Shown here: positions 52,701 to 58,889 of the stretch, in pieces | Layout of the letters: every line of letters begins with the position of its first letter | How positions within the stretch are numbered: the first letter of the stretch is position 1 | From: Rugosimonospora acidiphila | GTDB lineage: Bacteria; Actinomycetota; Actinomycetes; Mycobacteriales; Micromonosporaceae | DNA length: 64,000 bases | Direction: 5' to 3' | Assembly (NCBI RefSeq): GCF_039543385.1 | Contig: NZ_BAABJQ010000021.1 | Span: 112,495-176,494, forward strand | The notes under the pieces: generated by a model | What the model saw: only the letters and a program-made list of their open reading frames with translations | Told to the model about the DNA's origin: nothing | Database searches by the model: none | Made by a program: the position numbers and the translations under genes

Positions 52701-53993
52701 CCACTGGTACAGGTACCGCACGTGGGTGGACTGGTAGTGGGTGGCGCGGCGGGCCGCGTCGGGGTCGATGCCGTACCGGTCGGAAAGCTCCCGCGCGTGC
52801 CGCTCGTGTGCCCGCAATACCTCCCGGTCGCGTTCGTGGTCGTAGCAGGCGATGCCGGTGCGCCGGGTGCCGCCCGGCAGCGGCCACCGCCAATGCAGCA
52901 CCCCGTCCGCGTACCGGAACCGCAGTTGCAGGTCGCGGGCGGAGGCCCAGGAGGCGTACCGGTGGTCGTCCCAGCGCGCCGGGTCGCGGATGAACACCCC
53001 GGCGGCGTCGCCGGAGCGCACGTCCCAGAAGGTTGCGTGCGGACGCACATCCCAGGCGTAGGCGGGTGCGTACGGCCCGACGGTGAAGGCGAACTCCTCC
53101 TCGGGCCGCTCGGGCCGGCCGGGGCCGGAGAAGGCCGGGTCCTCACCGCTGTCGGCGACCAGCAGCGGTTGGGTGATGCCCGGCCACCGGTAGGTCTCCG
53201 GCGAGCCGGGGTCGGCGTAGTCGGCGGCATCCTGCGAGTACGGCCAGGTCGAGGAGAACCGGTGGGTGGGGTGAAACCCGTCCCAGCGCAGCTCCCAGGA
53301 GAGCGTGGGATCGCCGACGCCGCTCACGGACTCGGTCAGCTCGACGAAGTCGTACCCCTGCACGCAGCGCACGGTCGCGCTGTACCGGCCGCCGCCGGCG
53401 AACAGGTACCGGACCTCGTACGCCGCCTCCAGGGGCCCGGCTTCCACCTCGCGCACGTCGACCCGCTCCACCCGGGCGTGCCGGCCCGACAGCTCGGAGC
53501 CGCCCACCCAGCCGCGGCCGCGGTCCAGCGCGAGGATCGGGCCCGGCACCGGCCGCCCGCCGGGCCGGTGGGCGGCGGGCAGCGCCACCCGGATCGGCCC
53601 GGCGTCCAGCACCGTGGAGTCCTCCCGCCGCAGCACCGTCACCGGCCGCTCGACGGGCGCGAACGGGATCGACTCGTCGTCGCTCAGGGTGAACTCGTGG
53701 TGCTGCCCGGGGGCGAGGCCGGCGAAGAACGCCACCACCGCCCGGCGCACCAGCCCGTCGGCGTCGAGGCGGACCCGGGACAGCTGGAACGGCACCGGGG
53801 CTCCGCCGCAGTCGACCAGGCGCAAGCGCCGCGCGGGCGCGCACGGCACCGGCCACCGGACCGGCCAGTGCAGCAGCGTGCGCGGCCAGGCGAACTCGGG
53901 ATGCCCGAGGTGTTCGTCCAGCCGGAATGTCACGCCGAGCCGGCCGGGCTCCCATACGGTGGCCCGGCCGGCGCGCTGTTCCCGTTGCGTCAT
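49761..53993 (-). CDS. Large polysaccharide-lyase-like protein with Fn3-like C-terminus
   Basis: 1410 residues, ATG 53993 overlapping the permease stop (ATGA). No signal peptide is visible. The N-terminal half contains sugar-enzyme-like beta and helical parts (WEPGRLGVTFRLDEHL; HPNFMSDGKAALACLAWLYPEHP; YLYQWHSTLNLDRVKHWVLSYCG). The centre resembles heparinase-type lyases (STKYTGYGITLRADVDRPSEV, SGHLYYYAGGRAYSGHG, VGGDYLVVYDAV). An Fn3-like segment (PPAPPDGLALRLSPDTVELTWGEVLGASGYRVL) is followed by an Asp/Ser/Cys repeat tract encoded by a 15-bp minisatellite. Uronate dehydrogenase and sugar-transport genes flank it, so it is a candidate cytosolic lyase for uronate-containing oligosaccharides. 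No catalytic residues are certain. Confidence 0.65.
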   Translation of the reverse strand: MTQREQRAGRATVWEPGRLGVTFRLDEHLGHPEFAWPRTLLHWPVRWPVPCAPARRLRLVDCGGAPVPFQLSRVRLDADGLVRRAVVAFFAGLAPGQHHEFTLSDDESIPFAPVERPVTVLRREDSTVLDAGPIRVALPAAHRPGGRPVPGPILALDRGRGWVGGSELSGRHARVERVDVREVEAGPLEAAYEVRYLFAGGGRYSATVRCVQGYDFVELTESVSGVGDPTLSWELRWDGFHPTHRFSSTWPYSQDAADYADPGSPETYRWPGITQPLLVADSGEDPAFSGPGRPERPEEEFAFTVGPYAPAYAWDVRPHATFWDVRSGDAAGVFIRDPARWDDHRYASWASARDLQLRFRYADGVLHWRWPLPGGTRRTGIACYDHERDREVLRAHERHARELSDRYGIDPDAARRATHYQSTHVRYLYQWHSTLNLDRVKHWVLSYCGRRPAGLTTTGQLRTGRQLLIALFAGEDGPRLSAHGVNEVAGYLNIGQRPLYDRLLDGYDRLCGELDTESAARIDALLLLTGYVSAGEEIGPMRRMFGGHPNFMSDGKAALACLAWLYPEHPAAGDWLDQFETFLRLVGVLHARPALPDRQARPGRWTESLATYVWAFLRPAALGNALGMRTDGHNRVCTPQLAAVGAWLVDALTAPVMTGPVPDDDPAGSPRGAAPGAATAPGALRMHPPQGAHASWPRRPPIEMRLLGDQLRRYRPLVAEHLLWACDAAGHRLDQPRGAADPWRVLHPPAGDRGTNPRLRSTKYTGYGITLRADVDRPSEVSVHLQQTDPGPNYRWGIADDNGSGHLYYYAGGRAYSGHGREDAGDRRAPNATFVSSCGIWRDGAIRSLGPGTLDRPHYDLDTAQYAEITPAPDSPVAGHYLGRSVILVGGDYLVVYDAVAAGQRMVWTWCTLTEPTGHDANSIDTLTDRMPFIHVVRGVRTDGTVLAPPRIDGDFRTPVSRAVRLEGPPESPTGGTLAIVSHRDDLTVAPAGQTPWGARIATPHGVDYVFRHEPAGYHEPATLDVAEDGLRFRGTAGVIRRCRDGQWQLVLFHGTEIGTSDVCLRTDDEDLGISLRYRGGAHECHGDYRAPAATTLTLRVRDGLRGAAFHLDGAPVRPLRHAPEEVTVALPAGRHRWELTAGAPRPIAAEVLRTANASGAAEVHFTTVPAAERYLVQLSEDGGDTWRTAATAHTSPCRLDGLANGRKLHVRVVAANARHHAPPGADYPLYVDDRPPAPPDGLALRLSPDTVELTWGEVLGASGYRVLRRRRGETGYRTLFSGLAFSYADREAHGVIAALDDPDREDSDCADSDCADSDRDGPDRGDAEGPAVTVYEYAVAAENGNGVGAPGAPVPTDPRGWRHWRPPIPLEFRRRHSYHEPPYLPGPAHPDRYDGQQAPPELPPLAEFL

Positions 53994-54991
53994 TCGCCGG
54001 CGCGGGAAGGTTCGGCGCCCGGTCCCGCCGCGTCCTGGGGGCCGATGCCCTGGGTGCCGAAGCTGGCCCCGCCCGCGACGCCCTGCACGAGGTAGCGCTG
54101 CAACAGGATGAACAGCAGCAGGATCGGCGCGGCCACGATGAACGTGCCGGCGGCGACCAGCGGCCAGTTCGAGGTGTGCTCGCCGAAGAACGAGTAGAGG
54201 CCGCGGGTGACCGGCCACAGCGCGTCGTTGGTGAGCATCACCAGCGGCAGGATGAGGTTGTTCCACGAGTAGACGAAGCCGAAAATGCCGAAGGTGGCCA
54301 GCGCCGGCTTCATCTGCGGAATGATGATGGTGAAGATGAACCGGATGTAGCCGCATCCGTCGAGCACCGCTGCCTCGTCGATCTCACGGGGAATTCCCTT
54401 GATGTAGCCGACGAAGAAGAAGAACCCGGCGCCCGACAGGCTGGTCAGCACGAGATATCCGGGCATGCTGTCGTACAGATGCAGCGAGCGGGCCTCGATG
54501 AACAGCGGGATCAGGCCGCCGGGCAGGAAGCCGGAGAAGATGAAGAACGTGTAGAGCGCGTTGGAGTGCTTGAAGTAGCCGCGGGAGATGGGAAAGGCGA
54601 GGAACACGCCGAGCACGAGGGTGATGGCGTCCGGGATGATCGCGTAGACCAGGCTGTTGATCATCTCGTGGCCGAAGTTGCCCTGCTGCCACGCGTCGGT
54701 GAAGTTCTGGAAGGTCCACCCGTGCGGCAGGCCGGTCGGGTGCTGCAGGAAGTCCGGGTAGGACTTGAACGCCTGCAACAGCAGGTAGAGCAGCGGCAGC
54801 GCGAACAGCACGACCGAGATGAGCAGGCACACCACGTTGGTGCGCAGGCCGCGTAGCCGTTGCGCGACGGTGGGCCGGCGCCGGACAACCGGTTCGGCCC
54901 GGGCGCGATCGGTCACAGCGGATGCGGAGGATCGATGCTCGCCTCCGCCGAGGGACGGCCCCGGCTGGGTTCCGGTGGTCGTGCTGCTCAC
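53990..54991 (-). CDS. Sugar ABC transporter permease (MalG-like)
   Basis: 333 residues; GTG 54991 overlaps the upstream permease stop (GTGA). Six predicted membrane spans, from NVVCLLISVVLFALPLLYLLL to TFIVAAPILLLFILLQRYLV, and the EAA loop EIDEAAVLDGCGYIRFIFTIIIPQMKP mark a carbohydrate transporter inner-membrane subunit of the CUT1 class. It has an unusually long polar N-terminus (about 45 residues). It pairs with the MalF-like subunit and the binding protein upstream; no ATPase gene is in the operon. Confidence 0.9.
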   Translation of the reverse strand: MSSTTTGTQPGPSLGGGEHRSSASAVTDRARAEPVVRRRPTVAQRLRGLRTNVVCLLISVVLFALPLLYLLLQAFKSYPDFLQHPTGLPHGWTFQNFTDAWQQGNFGHEMINSLVYAIIPDAITLVLGVFLAFPISRGYFKHSNALYTFFIFSGFLPGGLIPLFIEARSLHLYDSMPGYLVLTSLSGAGFFFFVGYIKGIPREIDEAAVLDGCGYIRFIFTIIIPQMKPALATFGIFGFVYSWNNLILPLVMLTNDALWPVTRGLYSFFGEHTSNWPLVAAGTFIVAAPILLLFILLQRYLVQGVAGGASFGTQGIGPQDAAGPGAEPSRAGE

Positions 54992-55890
54992 AGCGCCACC
55001 TCCCGTCGCCGCAGGGTCCACAGCACGCCGCCGCCGACGATGAGGGTGAGGAAGAACTGCAGCATCGCCAGCATCGACCCGTACCCGAGTTCGGCGCTGC
55101 CGGAGTTGAACGCGGAGGCGAACATGTAGATGCCCAACGTCTGGGTGCCGTGCTGGCCACCGCTGAGCACGAGGATCAGTGCGTACTCGCCGAGCGAACC
55201 CACCACGGTCAGGAACATGTTCACCGTGAACGCGGGCGCCAGCAGGGGGAAAGTCATGTTCCGGAACAGCCGGAAGCGCCCGGCGCCGTCCAGCGAGGCC
55301 GCCTCGTAGACCTCCGATGGAATGTTGCGCAGCCCGGCGATGTAGATGAGCATCGAGTACCCGGAGAACATCCACACGTTGACGAGCATGACCAGCGGCA
55401 GCGCCAGCTGGTTGGAGCCCAGGAACGTGCTGGTGACCCCGAAGGCACCGTGCAGCAGCTTGTCGAGCGGGCCGGTGAACGGGTCGAAGATGAGCGAGAA
55501 GATGGCCCCCACGACGGCGACCGAGAAGATCTGTGGCATGAAGATCAGCGCCCGGTACACCGCGTAGGAGCGGCCCCGCCGGTTGAGCAGCAGGGCCAGG
55601 CCGATGCCTATCGCGTTCTGGAAGATGGTCACGCCCACCACGTAGATGATGGAGACCCGGATCGCGCTCCACACCTCGGAGGACAGTGCGGTGAACGCGT
55701 TCGTGTAGTTGCACAGACCGCAGAAGTTGAGCGGCGTGCCCGGCAGCCCGGAGTACTGCGTGAACGAGTAGACGATGGTCGCGAGCGATGGGTACAGGCC
55801 GAACAACAGCCACCCGAGCCCGGGAATCGCGATGCTCGCCCAGGGGATGAACCGTCGGGTCCGGGGTGTCCCGAACAAACAGCGGGGCAC
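54988..55890 (-). CDS. Sugar ABC transporter permease (MalF-like)
   Basis: 300 residues, GTG 55890 with GGGAGGG upstream. Six spans with the EAA loop EVYEAASLDGAGRFRLFRNMTFPLL identify a CUT1-type permease. It follows the binding protein gene by 78 bp and overlaps the second permease, giving the usual order binding protein, MalF-like, MalG-like. Confidence 0.9.
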   Translation of the reverse strand: MPRCLFGTPRTRRFIPWASIAIPGLGWLLFGLYPSLATIVYSFTQYSGLPGTPLNFCGLCNYTNAFTALSSEVWSAIRVSIIYVVGVTIFQNAIGIGLALLLNRRGRSYAVYRALIFMPQIFSVAVVGAIFSLIFDPFTGPLDKLLHGAFGVTSTFLGSNQLALPLVMLVNVWMFSGYSMLIYIAGLRNIPSEVYEAASLDGAGRFRLFRNMTFPLLAPAFTVNMFLTVVGSLGEYALILVLSGGQHGTQTLGIYMFASAFNSGSAELGYGSMLAMLQFFLTLIVGGGVLWTLRRREVAL

Positions 55891-55968
55891 GCCGCCCTCC
55901 CTTCTATTCGACTGGTCCGGGTCGTGGCCCGGCGCCAGACGCGCCGAGCCAGACTGATCCGCGACCGG

Positions 55969-57351
55969 TTACTTGACGGCCTTCTGGTAGGCGTCGGCGG
56001 AGCGCTTGAGCACGGTGTCGATGCTGTCCTTGCCCATCGGCGTCATCTTGTAGAGGTCGGGGCCGCCGGCATCGGTAGAGGCGCCCGCCGGCACCCAGGG
56101 AGCGGTCAGCTGCTCGAAGGCGTCCTTCGAATGGGTGTTCAGCCAGTCCATCCAGGACAGTCCGGTGCTCGTCAGCGCAGGCTGGGTGGAGACCGATCCG
56201 GTGGCCTGTAGCCACTGCTTGTAGTTGTCCGGCTGCGAGAAGAAGGCCAGCCACTGCATGGCCAGATCCTGGTGGGCCGACGTGGTCGGCACCACCCAGC
56301 TCAGGTCGGGCTTGACGACCATCCGGTTGTCCGACGCGTTGTTGGTGCCGGGCATCTGGAAGAAGCCGAGGTTCAGCTTCGGGTTCGCCTGCTGGATGGT
56401 CGCGCTGTCCCACGAGCCGTCGAGCAGGAACGGGTAGTTGTCCGCCTGGCTGGCCCAGACGCCCGGCGCCGTTGCCTGCGCGACACCCGCCGCGCCCTGC
56501 TCCAGGTACTTCGCCGCCTGCTGGTACTCCTGCGAGATGGTCTTGTAGACCGGGTCGTTCCAGGACTGCGTCTTCTGCCAGAACGCGGTGGCCCGGTCGG
56601 TGGACACCTTCACCGAGTCCGCCGCCGGGTGGTCCGCCATCAGGGTCTGGTTCATGATGCCCTGCCAGATGCCGCCCTGGAAGCCGTCCTTGCCGGCGGC
56701 GAAGATGGGCGTGATCCCCTTGGACTTCAGCGTCGCGCAGTCGTTCAGGAACTCCTGGAAGGTGCTGGGGACCTGCAGGTTGTACTTGGCCAGCAGGTCC
56801 TTCTTGTACCAGATGGCGCCGGACGACACATACTCCGCCGCCATCACACCGTAGATGCCGCCGTTGTACCCGATGGCCGCCTGCTGCGCCGTGGTGTCGT
56901 AGTTCTTCATGAACGGCTGGTCCTTGAGATCGACCACCTTGTTGGCGGCGATCAGCGCGGCGATGCCGCCCGGCTGCAGGCTCGTGTAGGACGGGGCGAA
57001 GCCCTGCTGGGTGGGCGCGAACTGCGCCAGCACGTCGACCGTCTTGGACTGCAGCATGGTGCTGGTCAGCTGCTGCCACGCGTTGTTGGCGGTTGGGGCT
57101 TGCTGAAGCTTGACGGTCACCCCGGGGTGCGCCTTCTCGAACGCGGCGTTCAACTTCTCGGTGAACTGGATGGCCCCCGGGTTCGTCCACTCGCCGATGG
57201 TGAGGGTGACCTTCGAGCCGGAGCCCGATCCGTCGCTGGAGCAGGCGGTCAGGCCGGTGGCGAGGCAGGCGCCGGCGATGGCGATTGCCGTCACCGACCT
57301 GACCGCGTTGCGCCGCCGTCGTGGCGGTGGAGCGCTGGTGCTGGTATCCAT
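55969..57351 (-). CDS. Lipoprotein sugar-binding protein of the ABC transporter
   Basis: 460 residues, ATG 57351 with AAAGGAG 8 nt upstream. The signal peptide ends in the lipobox LTAC (Cys37), then KVTLTIGEWTNPGAIQFTEKLNAAFEKAHPGVTVK opens a family 1 extracellular solute-binding fold. The PFLLDGSWDSATI motif near residue 325 is typical. It captures a sugar or oligosaccharide outside the membrane and delivers it to the two permeases. Ligand identity is not readable; uronate oligosaccharides are plausible from neighbours. Confidence 0.92.
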   Translation of the reverse strand: MDTSTSAPPPRRRRNAVRSVTAIAIAGACLATGLTACSSDGSGSGSKVTLTIGEWTNPGAIQFTEKLNAAFEKAHPGVTVKLQQAPTANNAWQQLTSTMLQSKTVDVLAQFAPTQQGFAPSYTSLQPGGIAALIAANKVVDLKDQPFMKNYDTTAQQAAIGYNGGIYGVMAAEYVSSGAIWYKKDLLAKYNLQVPSTFQEFLNDCATLKSKGITPIFAAGKDGFQGGIWQGIMNQTLMADHPAADSVKVSTDRATAFWQKTQSWNDPVYKTISQEYQQAAKYLEQGAAGVAQATAPGVWASQADNYPFLLDGSWDSATIQQANPKLNLGFFQMPGTNNASDNRMVVKPDLSWVVPTTSAHQDLAMQWLAFFSQPDNYKQWLQATGSVSTQPALTSTGLSWMDWLNTHSKDAFEQLTAPWVPAGASTDAGGPDLYKMTPMGKDSIDTVLKRSADAYQKAVK

Positions 57352-57387
57352 CGGTTGTACTCCTTTGAGTTGGGGGTGCAGAGGTGG

Positions 57388-58653
57388 CTAGGGGCGTTGC
57401 AGGGCGCCATCGGCCCGGCGTGGCGGAGCCCAGGCGTGGCCGAGACGCCGCGGCGGGAACCGCAGCGCCAGCCCTTCGTCGAAGTCGACGCCGAGGCCGG
57501 GTCGGTCGCTCGGCCACAGGTGGCCGTCGCGGATCTCGGGGCAGCCGGGAAACACCTCGCGCAGCCGCGGTGCGAACAGGTGCTGCTCCTGGATGCCGAA
57601 GTTGGGGCACGCGAGGTCCAGGGCCAGGTTGGCCGCGTGCCCGATGGGGGAGACGTCGCCGGGCCCGTGCCAGGCGGTCCGGATGCCGAACAGCTCGCAG
57701 GCGTTCGCCAGCCGCCAGGCTGGGGTGATGCCGCCGATCGCCGAGACGTGTACGCGGATGAAGTCGGCGAGGCCGTCGGCCAGCAGCGGCCGGTACTCGG
57801 CGGGATTGGTGAACAGTTCACCGATGGCGATCGGGGTGGTGCACTGGGCGCGCAGCCGTCGGAGCCAGTCGAGGTCCTCCGGCGCCACCGGGTCCTCCAG
57901 GTAGAACAGGCCGAACGGTTCGAGCTCCTTGGCGAGCGCCACGGCGTCGGTCGGGTGTACCCGCTCGTGCACGTCGTGGATGAGTTCGACCTCGTCGCCG
58001 AGTTCGGCGCGCAGGTGCGTGAACAGCGACCGGACCGTGCGCCGGTACGCCGCCGGGTCCCACGCGTCGGGGGTCAGCGGTGGGCGGGCGCCCGGGGCCG
58101 CCGCCGCGCTGGGTGCGCCGTAGGTGCCGGCACCCGGCACGGCGACCTGGCACCGCACGTACCGGTACCCGTCGGCCATCAGCTGCCGCGCCTCGTCGGC
58201 GGTCTCCCCCGGGTCGCGGCCGGAGGCGTGCGCGTACAGCGGGACGGCGGTGCGGCACCGGCCGCCCAGCAGCTGCCAGACCGGTAGGCCGGCCTGCTTG
58301 CCCTTGATGTCCCACAGCGCCATGTCCACTCCGGACAGTGCGTTGTTCAGCACCGGCCCGCTGCGCCAGTACCCGCTGACGTGCAGGGCTCCGGCGACAT
58401 CGGTGATGTCCGCCGGATCCCGCCCGATCAGCTGTGGTGCCAGGTACTCGTCCACCACGGTGGCCACCGCCGCCGCGCGCTGGGTGAAGGTCGCGCAGCC
58501 CAGGCCGTAGAGGCCGGGCTCGCTGGTGTCCACCCGCACCACCACGAGGGTGGTGTCGGCGGGGGCGGTCAGCACCGCCCGCACGCCGGTGATCCGGATG
58601 GCCGGGGAGCCGGCCCACGGCGGTGCGGATGCGGTACCGGCATCGGTGTCCAC
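57388..58653 (-). CDS. Enolase-superfamily acid-sugar dehydratase (mannonate dehydratase/RspA-like)
   Basis: 421 residues. GTG 58653 is preferred because GAGGA lies 9 nt upstream; a TTG at 58662 in frame is the alternative. Motifs of the mandelate racemase/enolase superfamily are clear: HDVHERVHP (metal Asp and base), YLEDP, IGELFTNP, RVHVSAIGGITPA and TAWHGPGDVSP. This pattern is closest to the D-mannonate/D-gluconate dehydratase (ManD/RspA) group. It would dehydrate an aldonate in the uronate-derived pathway, downstream of uronate oxidation or isomerisation. A 17-residue Ala/Pro insertion (GAPSAAAAPGARPP) is non-conserved. Confidence 0.85.
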   Translation of the reverse strand: MDTDAGTASAPPWAGSPAIRITGVRAVLTAPADTTLVVVRVDTSEPGLYGLGCATFTQRAAAVATVVDEYLAPQLIGRDPADITDVAGALHVSGYWRSGPVLNNALSGVDMALWDIKGKQAGLPVWQLLGGRCRTAVPLYAHASGRDPGETADEARQLMADGYRYVRCQVAVPGAGTYGAPSAAAAPGARPPLTPDAWDPAAYRRTVRSLFTHLRAELGDEVELIHDVHERVHPTDAVALAKELEPFGLFYLEDPVAPEDLDWLRRLRAQCTTPIAIGELFTNPAEYRPLLADGLADFIRVHVSAIGGITPAWRLANACELFGIRTAWHGPGDVSPIGHAANLALDLACPNFGIQEQHLFAPRLREVFPGCPEIRDGHLWPSDRPGLGVDFDEGLALRFPPRRLGHAWAPPRRADGALQRP

Positions 58654-58677
58654 GGAATGCAATCCTCGCCTTGAGAG

Positions 58678-58785
58678 GTGTGTCTGCCTTGGTCGGTGTG
58701 TCTGCCTTGAAGGGTGTCTGCCTCGACGGGGTGGGGCTGGGCGGGTGGGGCTGGGCGGGTGGGGCTTTGGCGGGTGGCGTTGAGC
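58678..58785. repeat. Short direct repeats and G-rich tract upstream of the dehydratase gene
   Basis: GTGTCTGCCT recurs three times (58679, 58699 and 58714 regions), then GGGCGGGTGGGGCT repeats (58739-58770). Runs of three or four G on the plus strand could fold as a G-quadruplex. The tract is the leader side of the minus-strand dehydratase gene. Confidence 0.7.
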
Positions 58786-58786
58786 G

Positions 58787-58828
58787 GGGCGCCCGGCCGG
58801 GCCGGGGTGGCGGTGCGGCCGGGCGCCC
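58787..58828 (-). terminator. Hairpin terminator after the Tat-exported glycosidase gene
   Basis: GGGCGCCCGGCC (58787-58798) pairs perfectly with 58817-58828 across an 18-nt loop, about 60 bp past the stop at 58890. It may separate this gene from the downstream transporter genes. Confidence 0.65.
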
Positions 58829-58889
58829 TGGGTCTTTCGAACCGTCTGGCTCGGCGCGTCTGAAGCCGCGCGACGATTCAGATCGGTCG

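Noticed and set aside
50937..54095. 1052-codon plus-strand frame antisense to the lyase-like gene
   Set aside because: No homology-like motifs and typical shadow composition; the sense strand is part of a tightly coupled operon.
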